From: Antedon mediterranea
Lineage: Eukaryota; Echinodermata; Crinoidea; Comatulida; Antedonidae
Reading direction: 5' to 3'
DNA length: 64,000 nucleotides
Assembly: GCF_964355755.1 (NCBI RefSeq)
Contig: NC_092677.1
Coordinates: 3,973,001 to 4,037,000, forward strand
Position 1 is the stretch's first letter. Each line of letters begins with the position of its first letter. Both the position numbers and the translations under genes were made by a program. Positions 12,526-25,270 of the stretch are shown in pieces. The notes under the pieces were generated by a model that saw nothing but the letters and a program-made list of their open reading frames with translations, did no database searches and was not told the origin of the DNA.

Positions 12526-13641
12526 ACCAAGTAATATCTAATGGTAACTAGCAAAAGTCGATAGAAGGGAAATTTTGGAAAGTCCAAGTTCCAATACATT
12601 CATGGAAGCTTCCTGGTTGTGAAACACAATATCTGTCACTCATATTTTGGTATTGTTTGGAGTAGGAAATATTGAGGGTATGCAATATCTGATTAGTAAA
12701 TCATCTACGATTGGTCTCAAGTTCAGGTTCGATAGAGGATATCAGACTGTATACATTATGCATTGAGGTAACATGCATAGACCACATTATGTGTTTCTGC
12801 GCATGCGCTTAGAGATGTACATAACAAACGAAGCACAGATATTACTAACTGTCAACATAGGTATTTTTATTGATGCTTGGTTGTCGTTGACAGTAAGGGG
12901 ATATTTCAGCGTACCATTTTGATATTGATAGTTTGCTGTTATTTTTATGATTCCGTAACGATAAGATTTTGTGGTTTTCTTAGTATTTTTTTTAAAGTAT
13001 GGAACGAGTCTTAAAGTAGGTAGATAGTCGTAGATGCTATCAATATACCTTTTTCTTTGTAGATAATATCAAAGGAAACCAACTTATTCTAGAAGAATGA
13101 TCCTCACTAAAATATCGTTGGGAACTGGAGCTTCTGTGTTTCAAAATAAGCCAAAAATATATTAACTTCCATTTTCACTACAGCATCTATTTAAATTTTA
13201 TTTCCGTCTCTAGAGAGCACAATGTTGTCGGTTATATTTATAACACACGGTGCGCCCTCTATATCGTCACCAGAGGTACCGACTTTTTTTTTTATAGAGT
13301 TAAGCTACGTTCACACTGAGTTTGTATATCTGGCCGCCGGACCGGATTACAGTTCATGGATCAAAGACCAGCTTGTAATTATTACGCCCTCTAGTAAAAC
13401 CTAATGAAAGTAGCAATAACCGTCAGCAGGTAGTTCAAAGTTCAACGTAAACATTTATTTTCTTTCCTAAACTATTACAATAATATAAATTAATAAGGTA
13501 GGTAAGTATTGAATTTAAAATATTTCATTTCGATAAATATATATTTTTTTAAATATCATTAGGCCCCTACTACTCTTTACGTAGAAACTGTACATTCGTT
13601 TTGATTCACCAACCGGCGATCGACGGCCTTACAGACGGGTT
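12526..13641. other. Region between the two HYR genes
   Basis: This holds the 5' flank of copy 1 (about 12526-12900) and the 3' flank of copy 2 (about 12920-13641, similar to 1788-2581). The 12560-12700 stretch resembles the flank above the signal exon of copy 2 (27480-27625), and 12765-12810 resembles 38790-38850. I see no coding exon. The promoter of copy 1 should lie here but no clear TATA box can be assigned. Confidence 0.5.
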
Positions 13642-14028
13642 TCACACTTTACTGTCATTATTGTATGCGCAGTTGAGAATACCATCGTCTTTCTGAATTG
13701 TCCGCTCATCTTTATTTAAAGGTCGCAAGTCGCAAATATCTACCGATGGAGGTTCTTTGTCTTTGTTTTCGCCCTGTAGAATAAACAAATACACTTTTTT
13801 ATTGAACTGTTTGTGTTATAGAAGGCATTAATATTCGGAAAAATATCAAGTTTCTGAGTTCTTAATTTATTTTGTGATATGTTCTTGTTTTAAAACCACT
13901 TACATGTTTAGGTTGAAAATAGTATTTCTGCTGAACTTTTCTCCCTTTGATTATAAAAAGTATCCCTGCTATGACGGCCATGAACAGTAGACATAAGCAT
14001 ACAATTAGTACCTTAGGAAAACCGTTAT
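13642..14028 (-). CDS. Transmembrane and tail exons of HYR copy 2
   Basis: Exon 14028-13904 encodes VLIVCLCLLFMAVIAGILF and a basic KGRKVQQK stop-transfer; it is two residues shorter than copy 1. Exon 13773-13642 encodes the 43-residue tail, identical to copy 1 except AQ replaced by ER. In the frame left by the upstream shift these exons are not reached. Confidence 0.8.
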
Positions 14029-14344
14029 CTGTAAAATAAAAGTAATACGTAGGCCTACTTCATTCTGCGCATGAGCAACAGTATGATACAATACATACCT
14101 TATACATTAACAAGATTTTTTTTTAAGTGGACATTGTTGACAATGGTATTTATCTAAGCAAGAATTTTTCAGGAAAGCATAAAAGAAATAATATCCACGT
14201 ACCGTTGTGTATAGTCTTACATTAAAGTCTAGGCCTATATATTTGTATTTCAATCAGCACCACAATATTTAAGTTCTTCTCGTGTACAAATTGATAAGCT
14301 AAATCTAAATTGATAGAGTATTATTACTGTGTTTGTATATTTAC

Positions 14345-15818
14345 CATGGTAGTTTGATTTGTTCAGGGCGCCATCTTCGTTTTCAATCATTTGCCCGGAA
14401 ACCGTCAATATTGAACTAGTAATTACTTCCGGTGACACTTTGTCAAATGATGATGTCTGGTCACTTGGCCATCCTGTAGTTTGCTGCTGTCTTGTAGACG
14501 TCTTTTGTACTGATCGGCGCTTAGTCGTTAGCTGTTCAGCGGTAAATGTAAACTGTTGACTAGGCCTAGCTTTAGTGACTGTCTGTTCTCTATCGTCTTC
14601 TGCTGTCACACTTCCGTTGGTAACTGGAGTGTCAACTGTTGTGACAACAGTGGTTGTCGGAAGCGAATTCAAGGTGGATGATGCCAACGGTGAAGAAGAT
14701 TGAACTAAAATCGTTGATGGTGAGGAAGTAGATGCCAGTGATATAAATGGAAGAAGGGTGGTGCGCGATTTAAAAGGAACTACCGAAATTGTTGTTGATG
14801 GTAATGAAGGTGATGGTAATGGTGAAGATAATTGTCTAGAAAATTGTGATGACATTGGTGTTGATGGTAATGAATGTGATGGTAATGGTGAAGATGATTG
14901 TCCAGAAAATTGTGGTGACATTGGTGAAGGTGATGGTAATGGTGAAGATGACGGTTCAGACAATTGTGATGACATTGTTGTTGGTGGTAATGGTGAAGAT
15001 GATTGTCCAGAAGATTGTGATGACATTGTTGTTGATGGTAATTGTGAAGGTGATGGTTTAATAAAATATTGTGATGACATTGGTGAAGGTGATGGTAATG
15101 AAGGTGATGGTAATGGTGAAGATGACGGTGTAGAAGATTGTGATGACATTGTTGTTGATGGTAATTGTGAAGGTGATGGTTTAATAAAATATTGTGATTG
15201 TGACATTGGTGTTGATGGTAATGGAGGTGATGGTAATTGTGAAACTGATGGTTTAAAGGAAATGTGTGATGACATTGGTGTGGGTGAAAATGAAGGTGAT
15301 GGTAATTGTGAAGATGATGGTTTAAAGGAAATTTGTGATGATATTGGTGTTGGTGATAACGAAGGAGATGGTAATTGTGAAACTGATGGTTCAGAATGTT
15401 GTGATGACATTAGTCTTGCTTGGTGATAACGAAGGTGATGGCAATTGTGAAACTAATGGGTTAAAGGACAATTTTGATGATTTTGGTGTTGGTGATAGTG
15501 GCGTTGACAGTAATTTTGAAGATAAAAGTGGAAAGGAAAATTGTGATGACGTTGGTTTTGGTGATAATGAAGGTGATAAAGTTTTAAATAAAAATGGTGT
15601 TGGTGATAATGACGTTGACGGTGGTGATGATGATTGTGATGATAGTTTTACTAATGGCGAAGGAGTAACAGGTAACTGTGATATCGGAGCATTTACTGAT
15701 GATGTTTGTGGCTGTGTAGAGGGCGTGTTTTCTTCAAAGTAAGAGTCATTTCTGTAGTTTTCTGTTATGCTTTGAGGTGACATGGTTGTATCTGGAAAAG
15801 TTATTTCTGGTTCATTTT
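14345..15818 (-). CDS. Mucin-like stalk exon of HYR copy 2, frameshifted
   Basis: The exon encodes a Ser/Thr/Pro-rich stalk with tandem units like those of copy 1 but shuffled and with different unit numbers. The upstream frame runs from 15818 and ends TNVITTF-stop at 15391; the downstream frame covers the rest from about 15410. At the junction the coding strand contains CAAG twice in tandem where related units have a different spacing; one copy of those four bases would keep a single frame. Downstream sequence keeps the same coding bias to the donor at 14345. Confidence 0.8.
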
Positions 15819-16002
15819 CTGTAAAATAAAATAAATCATAAAGTTGTTAAGAAGTCTTTTTTGATAATATAACATAGAAATCTCGTGTTAAGTTGTTTAT
15901 GTTCCTGTGTGTCTTTATTGTTTTAATAAACATTACTGAGCACGACTTGTCTTTTAAAATTGAGGTTGTTATACTTCATAAAACGCTAGCATTGTTGTTT
16001 AC

Positions 16003-16330
16003 CTGAAACGTGAACGTAAAAACTACAGACGGTGTTCCTTGAAGAATCTTCAAATGTATACATTATAAAAGTGGTACCGATCGGAAGAGTTGCAGATGCT
16101 GTCAAATTTACTCTTTTTCTATATGGTTCCAAACGAAATGGCGTCACCGCATCGTTGTTTACTTGAATCTCAGAAATCAGTTCTAGGTCATATACAACTA
16201 TCGACCAATGCACTAAAGTGCTGTTTTCACCCTGACGAAAACATCTGATGAATTCCGGGCATTCAAACGTAGGTGGAGTATTGTCTGAAAGATGATGAAT
16301 TTTATGCAAATTACTTCAATACTGACAAAC

Positions 16331-16365
<35 letters not shown>

Positions 16366-19300
16366 ACCCAACGCAAAATGGAACACTTTTAATTTTCTAA
16401 CCGAGCACCAAGCCCCGACAATGTGCAGTTATAGAATGGGATTTTGTGACGACTACTGTATCTGCGAAACTTAACAATATCTGCGAAACTTAACAAGATC
16501 TGCATACATACCCAAGTGCATCGCATGCGTACAATTGTATTACCATGACGTCCTGGTCGTCGTTAGCATCATCGTCTTATATTATGTACAAACTACCGTA
16601 ATTATTTTTATACTGATGTGCATATGGAATATTCTTTCGTCAACTAATACAGTAACGAACAGAACAAGAGACCAGAAAGGAATTTCTTCTAAACAATTTT
16701 AATTTATAACTTGTTAAAGTATACAAACAGCTGTATACAGTATCTGGCTAAAAGTCTTTTGTCTTCAGATCTTATGAATACATTGACACATTTCATAATA
16801 TATAACTGATCTAGGTTACTGCGATTAACGAGCAAATTTCTAAATATTAGCTTTTATATTGCAGTCAAAAGTTGAATTATTATTCTTAATTATTCTTATT
16901 AAGCTGAAAAACACGCATACCATGCCATCTAACTAGTAAGAAAATCACTATACCAAAGTAAACTACTGTGTACAAGTAGTAGGCTATATTTGCCTTACAT
17001 AAGTATCGCTACAATTTATTTTATTTATTTATTTTATGCTTATGCCGTTAATTTGGAGAAAAAAAATATAAATTTCCCTTAAAATGGTTAAATACAAAAT
17101 TTGGAAATATTCTGCTATAAAAACCAGGGAAACTTTTTTCAGCAGTTAGGTAGTTTAATCTAATGTAATAACATGTCTGCTGACTCCCTAGAAGGGAGGC
17201 ATCCGGTCTTTAAGTTCGTCCTTTGTCGGATGTTAACTGTGACCAAGACGTTTACTGACATTTTCTCAAAAATATTGATGACAGCTTTTGTATTGCGGTC
17301 AAAAGTTGGAATTATTATTCAGAAACTGAAAACACACGCCTACCATCTAACTAGTATGAAAATCAACATAAAAGTAAACTTTAGAAAGCTTTAACTTGTA
17401 ATGTTCTACAATCTCTATTTAAATGCTTCCGTTTGGATATAACTTGCCTGTAACGAGAAAGTACAGTTTGCATGAATTCACATTTCCGGATGCGTCTTCT
17501 GCCGTAAACTCCACTTCATAAGGAGGGTAGAATTTTGGCGCGAACACATCGCCAGACTTGTGTGATGACTTCACTATCAGACGACCTCCACTGTTGTCAA
17601 AAACTGTAGGATCTTCCCACTTGACGGAACTCGTGTTGGCATCTGAATCAGTAGCAGCTCTAACAATGCCAAAGTACGTATCGTAGTAATTTGTAATGTT
17701 CGTTGGGCATTCTATAATCGGAGGTTCGATGTCTAGAATAAAATAAACAACATACTATACGATTGGAATGCAGGAGAAAAGGAGATTCGAAGAAGCACGT
17801 GGTATATGCATTACGTGAGATGAAAGGGGCTCGTGTCAATGGAGTAGATTGTGCATCAGTATTAAGCCGACTTGAATTAAAGCCTACATTTGTCTTTTAT
17901 TAACTTACCTATGACTGTGAAATAAATGTAGCAAGATTTGTTATTGCCGAACAGATCAGTTGCAGTCATGTGTACAGTATACGGTGGAAACTGTCGCATC
18001 GGAAACGTATCACCTGATGTATAGGGGAAGCTTTCCGACGTGACCAGATCTTGACTGTTGTCATCAACGTCTGGAGGATACCACGTGACTGTTGCGTATG
18101 GATGACCATAATCAGTGACTAGGCGATGAAAACTAAATATATGGTCGTAATAATTGGAGAAATTACTCGGACAGATAATTGATGGACGTTCATTGTCTGA
18201 AATAACAATTTTTAAAAGAAATTTAAATTTTGCTGTGTATTTAGGAATTTAAACAAAGATTTTGATCTCAGTATGTGCGAAAACTCACCTATAACTGTAA
18301 TAGTAAGCAGACAGGTACCATTGTTGCCAGATGTGTCTATCACGGTATATTCAACTTCAGTTACACCGATAGGAAAAAAGCCATGTTGAGCAAGGGTGAT
18401 ATTTTCGTCATTTAATGTAGTGTTCGTAGGTTCAACTTTAGAGTCGTTAGACATGCAGTAGCTGACAGCAAAATTATCGTTCAGTGTGATGTTCCAGGAG
18501 AATAACGCAAACCTCGAACCGTCGTCTGTGTAGCGTTCCAAGTCAGGTAGACATTCAACTGATGGACTTTCCCAATCTGTTTTAAACCAAGAGAAAGATT
18601 GACAAATTATTTTCCCTAAAGCTCTGTCTACACTATCAAACTAGTTTGACAAACAAGTGTAATTTGCCTAATGGTAGTGATCTGTTCAATTATGGTAGTG
18701 ATGCGACATCGTCATGTGTTCATATATGGGAACATCATAAATTATTTTTGTCACATAAAGTTTGATAGTGTAGACAGGGCCTTAAGAGTAGTTTTGAATC
18801 TAACATGACTGTATTTTAAGGGAAATGAAAGATTGTTAATCGAGGTAGGACTTGATACGCTCTTATCAATTATGAGAAAATCAATGATTCCTCTAAAAAG
18901 CTTTTTCAGCACTTGAGTTTTTTTAAGTAAGCTCTGATTTACAAAATAGGTTACCGCCATCATGTCGTACGTACTTCTCGGTTTTCTATCTAATTTTTGT
19001 CTAGTGTCATGTAATTTACTATATGTGACACCTGTATCAACCTAACCCTTAACGTGATACAGGCACCTTGATATTGTATTGTGAATTTAGCCTTTGAAAC
19101 TGGAGTATATTGTCATAACGAAAAATTGACTTGCCTTCGACTGTAATATAAAACGAACAATTTCCGACGTTGTTATCTCTGTCAATCGCAGTGTACGTTA
19201 TTTCATAGGCAGAACTTTCTGCCGAAAGTGCATCACCAGAGTTGTAATTTGAACTGATGGAGACGACAGTACCACTGTTGTCTGTGACGTTTGGTTGTGG

Positions 19301-22300
19301 CCAATACAATCGAGCACTTATGGAGGACACGTCAGTAAAAACTGACCAAGAAGACTCTGAAGTTCTTTTAACCATGTTGTTTGATTGCGATGGACAATGT
19401 AAAACTGGCCTTTCAATGTCTACAATGGTCAAAAAAAATATAATTAATTTTAATGTGGCGGATATGGGCAGTCATTGCGGCCAAATTTAAAAAAAAAACA
19501 ACAATTCATCACCTGTAAATGCAAACACAAACATCTCCCGTGAGCAATAATCTACTACTTCACAAGGTATGTAAAAGATAAGGAGTGTTAATATTTGGGA
19601 AATGTAATATTTTATTATTTCTGTATTTTTGGTAATCATAACTATAGATTAAATCCTACCAACAACTGCAAAGTGTAGAACACATTCCTCAAAGTTTCCT
19701 GATTGGTCCGTTGCCCGTATTGTAGTCGTGTAAGGTGGAAACAGTCGCATTGGATAAACATCGCCTGATTTAAGTGGATAACTTGTGATATTGGGTGGAA
19801 TTCCGCTATTATCTCTGGCAACCAAAGGAACCCACGTGATAGTGCCGTTAGGACTTCCTTCGTCAGTATGAGCGTGGATGTATCCGTAGTAAGTTCTATA
19901 GTAATTTGAAGTTACCTCGGGACACTGCAGTTCGGGTGGCTCATCATCTGTTGAAAGGAGAATTCTTTGTATTTTTCTAAATTATTATATAGTTATAACT
20001 CCCCTTTACCACTTGCTCTTAAATGGCGAGGCGAGTATGTAGTGATCATTGAGGTATATGTACTGACATCGGAAACTCCCAAATGGCAAGTCGAGTATGT
20101 AGGCCTACTGATGTCACAATAAAGTAATAAGTACACGGTATGTACGTAAGGTAATCCGGAGTTTTCACCACTTATTTTTTTACCAACTAGTCTGAACCAT
20201 TTACCAGCCTAAATCTACTCTTCATGAGGCGAACAAGATCACAATCAGTTAAGAAGCCAGTTAAAAAGTCAACCAATGATACAAAAGGTAATATTTTAGA
20301 ACCAAAATCTCCTACATATCTAGCCACTATGGCAAGTACAGCACAGCATACGGACACAATACCACCACCTGAATATGCATCTAGCTCTGGTACGCAAAAC
20401 GTTAACCGGGTCGTGAATGAAACAACCGATAGTATGCCTACAATTGATATGAACTCATTGTATCAACTTGTGAGCAAAATGGGAGCTGATATGCGACACC
20501 AATTTGAAGGCTTATCCCAACAATTTACTGATCTAAGAAAAGAAATTAAAAGCATAAAAAGTGAAGTCAAGGATATGGATGTTCAAATAAAAAACCTTCG
20601 ATCAGATATTCATGACGTCAACAATTGCGTCATTCCGCAACTTGCCGAAGAAATGCGAAGCAAGATTAGCTTACTGGACCAATCACGATTGGAGATAGAA
20701 TTATATAGCAATAACAGAAGAGAACAAGAAATGCTATGTATCCGGGGACTTTAATTTTGATTTACTTTGTGTTAATATGAATAAAACAATTAATGACTTT
20801 TTAAATATGTTCTACATGAACAATATGTTTCCCCTTATTGATAGACCAACACGAATAACGCATAGATCAGCCACTCTTCTTGACAATATCTTTACTAATG
20901 TAATCACACATCCTATCCAATCTGGTGTGTTTATATGGGATGTTACAGACCATTACCCTGTTTTTCAAATCACAAATTCCCTGAAAGTTAAACACAAAAG
21001 TAATATTGGATACACACGATCACGGTCATTTAAACAACAAAATATATATCGCTTCATAGACACGATACAAACAACTGAATGGAACAATGTACTTCAAGAA
21101 CAATCGCCTGAAATAGCATATAATATATTTTCAGACAAGATTACAAACACATACAATACATGTTTTCCTATACAATCTAAGCACAAAAAATCAAAATATA
21201 ATCGCATTCCTCGAAATCCATGGATTACTAAAACCATTATAAAATCTATAAATCGTAAAAATAAGCTCTATAAAAAGTATATTTTTCATCGCCAACCACC
21301 ACAAATAAAAATAAATTTACTCGCTATCGTAATATACTTACCTCAATACTCAGAAACGCAAAGAAAAAATACTACACAGAAGAACTAAATAAAACCCAAA
21401 ACAATCTAAAGAAAACTTGGAATATTCTTAATGGACTTCTAGGTCGAAAACAAATTTACCACTTACAGGATAATATGAAAATAAATGAGACGGAAGTTAA
21501 TGACCATAACGTAATCGCTAACAGCTTTAATAATTATTTTTGTAATGTTGGTCCTGAACTTGCCTCAAAAATTCAATCAACCCAAAACGATGAATTTAGG
21601 AATCATCTGAAGAATTATCATCACCAATTAATTCCTTGTTTTTTCTACCAACCGATGTTAATGAAATAATTAGCACATGTAACTTACTTAATTCAAACTC
21701 AAGTCCGGGATATGACGATTTAAAAATGAGTATCATTAAGTGTGTTATCCACTCCTTGGCGATTCCTCTAACACATACCTTCAATATGTCTATCCTTTCT
21801 GGTATTTTTCCAACTAAACTTAAAATACCAAAGGTAGTACCAATTCACAAAGCAGGTTCTTATAATAAAATTCAAAATTACCGTCCAATATCTGTATTGC
21901 CAGCGTTTTCAAAAATTTTCGAACGAATTATCCATAATCGCCTATATAAATTTATAAATAATAATACTTTACTTTATGACCGGCAATACGGGTTTCGTAG
22001 TAAATATTCATCTTACATGGCAGTACTAGAAGCGTATAATGATATAGTTACAAGACTTGATAAAAATCATCATGTTATGGGTATATTTTTGGACCTCGCA
22101 AAGGCATTTGATACCATAGACCATCAAATCCTTCTCAAAAAACTTTATCATTACGGTGTTAGAGGAGTCGCCTATGAGTGGTTCAAGAGTTATTTAACCA
22201 ACAGATCCCAATTCACCGTGTATAACAATCATAAATCAACAACTAATATAATTCGATGCGGGGTTCCACAAGGGTCCATTTTGGGCCCATTATTATTTAT

Positions 22301-24041
22301 AATTTATTTAAACGATATTGTTTCTATTTCCGATAATTTCTCATTTTATTTATACGCAGATGACACCAACATAGTAGTTTCTGATAAAAATATTAAACAA
22401 CTCATTACGACAGTAAATCAAGAACTAAATAAAGTTTCCTCCTGGCTTAAATCTAATAAATTATAACTTAATATACTTAAAACAAATTACATTATGTTTA
22501 AAAATAAGCATAGTAGACGACAATATCACAATATTCAAATTATGATTGACAATACTACTATTTCACAGGTCTCTGATACTAAATTTTTAGGCGTAATTAT
22601 AGATGAAACACTAACATGGTTTAATCACACAGAATATATATCCAACATTATTTCTAAATATACTGACATTTTATTTAGACTAAAACATGCTCTCGCACCG
22701 AATATTTTATTTTCTTTATATCGCACATTAGTTCTCCCATACTTATATTATTGTAATCTTATTTGGGCAGATGCAAACAACTGCAATTTGAAAACCATTC
22801 ATTTAAAACAAAAGAAAATAATTAGACTCTGTACAAACTCATCCTGGCTGGCCCATACTGCACCCTTATTTTTAAAATTAAAAACTTTAACAATCTATGA
22901 TATTCATAAATTACAAAAAGCAATTTTTATGTTTAATTTTGTTAATAATAATCTACCAAGTAATTTTAATACTTTTTGGGCTAGGGTAAAAGAAACACAT
23001 TGTCATAATACAAGAACATTAAATGATTTGCGTCCTCATAATTTCAGAACAGACCTGGGAATGAATACCATTAAACGGCAAGGACCTATATTGTGGAATG
23101 ATATAAGCAATTTTATTAAGAACCAATGTACCTTAAGTTTATTTAAGAAGAAATTTATTCACAGTTTATTATCAACGTATCAGTAATATTATGTTATATT
23201 ATTTAATTAGTAGAGTAACATTATTTAAGTTTACTTAAACAATATATATATATATATATACATATATATGTGTGTGTATGTAAATCTATTACATTTTTTA
23301 TCTAAAAGATGATATTCAGATTTTATTACCATGTACTAGTAAAAATAAAAATAACTATATGTAAAATTCATGTTAACCTTCTTCAGAAGTAAGTTAAAAA
23401 TTATCATTTTATGATCAAAAAGAAATATACTATCTAATTTTCTCCTTTATATAAATATATTATTTTATCCAAGGGGTTGCAAACACAAGTGTTCACATGT
23501 CTTGTTATGTATTGCACCTTTGTCTTGTCTTTATGTTGTCTGTAATGTCACTGCACTAACGGGTGACCGGCTAACGAGCTTCGCTCTTACGGTTATCCAT
23601 CCATATGAGTTGTTTATCTTATGTTCATAAATTGAAATGGAAAATAAACTGAAACTGAAACTGAAACTGAAACTATAATTATCAGTACATATTTGCATCA
23701 AATTTATTTTCTTCTACTTGAACGGTTATTCATCTTACTGTAAAATATAAGTAATCTCGGATAATTTAATAAAAAAAAAATCCTACCGATAATAGTTATA
23801 TTGAAGATGCATTCAGCCTCGTTTCCAGAATAGTCTTCTACCCAATACCTCACAGTATATACGGTTTGCTCTCCATCGATCAATTCAAAGCGTTGACTTG
23901 GAACACTATATGTCTTTTCTTCTGTCTTGATGCCAACATTATCATGTGCTATTGGTTCCGTCCAGCTAACTTCCTGGTACCTGGAATAAGTTTTAACAAT
24001 CCGGTTGCGTGGACAATTCCTTAATGTTGGGTTCTGCAAGT
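16003..24041 (-). CDS. Seven HYR domain exons of HYR copy 2
   Basis: Seven exons with coordinates as in the gene entry; each is phase 1-1 and open. Each corresponds one-to-one to copy 1 with high similarity: HYR1 keeps NPTLRNCP and YWVEDYSGNEAECIFNITI; HYR7 keeps NTPPTFECPEFIRCF. Small in-frame differences (3 bp shorter HYR6 and HYR7) fit selection for frame. The HYR1-HYR2 intron is split by a ~3.5-kb LINE. Confidence 0.85.
16310..17447. other. Intron HYR6-HYR7 of copy 2 with old repeats
   Basis: Contains a GTC/GCC trinucleotide run on the plus strand near 16333-16370 and a MITE family B remnant near 17064-17190. Sequence from about 17190 to 17430 closely matches 5690-5930 in copy 1. No exon seen. 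Confidence 0.5.
18616..18785. mobile_element. MITE family A, long form
   Basis: Bounded by CTAA/TTAA and by the inverted pair agctctgtctacactatcaa and its complement; ~170 bp. It sits in the same intron position as 7122-7198 in copy 1. Confidence 0.7.
20150..23685 (+). mobile_element. Degenerate CR1/L2-like LINE in HYR copy 2 intron
   Basis: Plus-strand, antisense to the host gene. ORF1-like frame 20224-20754 has a basic N-terminus and a heptad-rich coiled coil (about residues 70-170), as in LINE nucleic-acid chaperones. It runs directly into an endonuclease remnant containing GDFN, so the N-terminal part of ORF2 is deleted. Frames 20777-21388, 21475-21669, 21636-22466 and 22494-23186 hold the rest: SSPGYDD, FLDLAKAFDTIDHQ, CGVPQGSILGPLLF and the catalytic YADD. 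Shifts near 21370 and 21650 and a TAA at about 22464 break ORF2, so it is inactive. The 3' end has a TA/TG microsatellite and a terminal (CTGAAA)n run at about 23647-23680. Confidence 0.88.
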
Positions 24042-24695
24042 CTGTTAATGCTATCAATAAAAAAAAAACAACAGTAAAATAATATTTATTATTATTATTT
24101 CATACGCATCCAACAGACTAACTCGCCAATTACAGGATGGATGGAACTAGTTTATTATTATTTATTATTTTTTGTGAGTTACAACCACCAAGCTTTAGTT
24201 CCACTACTATTATTCATGTAATATTTCTACTTTACTGGAAATAAACATGTCGGTTAAAATATCCCGATACGTATAGATGGGTAGTAGCAGGTAATATCAC
24301 CACTAACGTACAGACTAAAATGATAACAATGCATGGTAGGCCTATAATAGAAGAGATCCAATAAACTTCTTAAATTTAAGACGGAAGTAAACGAATGATG
24401 TTGTTTTGGTATTTGGTTTTAACTTTAAAAACATTTTACTTTTGTTACAATTTACAAAAGCCAAAACTAAGTATTTATTGAAATTTATAAAAGTACTTCC
24501 ATGTTCTGAAGTATAATTATACTATGCAAAGCTTGCAGAGAATATTTAGTTTAAAGGTCATATTTTAAGGTTGGTTAAAACAAATTCCATAGAGCTCTTA
24601 CAATAACGTAATGACCAATTGGTACTTTATTTTGTGACGGAAGGCCAAGACCTTTCTGAGCTTTCTATGTGAACAAATCCGTCTCTGAAACTTAC

Positions 24696-25270
24696 TCTTT
24701 TCACATACAAATCCCTTATAAGAATAACAATATTGACTGTTCCAGTTACCAGTAGTATAACTACTGTACCCCTCGTACCTCATAATAATACAATTTCCAG
24801 GACTGCTATCTATAAACAACATTAAAAATAGTAAATCAAAATTTCGTTGTAACACATTATAATAACACAGACTATCGAAACATCATCAGAAATAGAAAAT
24901 ATGAATATCAGTAGGCCTATCATGCACTATCTTGGATAGATGAAGTCTTCGGCCGAGGAAAGGTATTCGAGCCGACTGGGGCACCAAAGGATCTTGTAAA
25001 AACGTAATAAGCACAAATAACTAATAATAATTCGAGTAGTAGGCTTACATCTGTCTAGTTTAGTCCATTTATATTCATTGTCCGTTAAGCGGATCCATGA
25101 GTCTTGACTTATACGATTTTTAATAAAGTTATTCTCTGCATCACTTTCTATAGCGGCCAAATCTGCTTCGTAATTATTGCAATAATTCCTGGCAATCTGC
25201 CATCCCCTTGTGCTTGTTAGAAATCGATAACAGTTTCCTTGAAAGTAACTCCATGACCAAGCACAGCTGC
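24696..25270 (-). CDS. C-type-lectin-like domain exons of HYR copy 2
   Basis: Exon 25270-25049 encodes SCAWSWSYFQGNCYRF, then WQIARNYCNNYEADLAAIES, ENNFI and DSWIRLTDNEYKW, the first half of a CTLD. Exon 24809-24696 encodes SSPGNCIIMRYEG, GNWNSQYCYSYKGFVCEK, the second half. Both are phase 1-1. The usual loop with WxxGEPN or EPN/QPD and WND motifs for calcium and sugar binding is not found. A 48-nt in-phase candidate exon at 24975-24928 could supply a short loop, but its donor is weak. Sugar binding by the classical site is therefore unlikely; protein ligands are possible. Confidence 0.75.

Noticed and set aside
14758-15742. Plus-strand acidic repeat frames in copy 2
   Set aside because: Same antisense shadow of the mucin exon.
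24928-24975. 48-nt middle exon of the CTLD as a firm feature
   Set aside because: Phase and acceptor fit, but the donor is weak (ATA|GTGCAT) and similarity to a CTLD loop is slight; kept only as a possibility.
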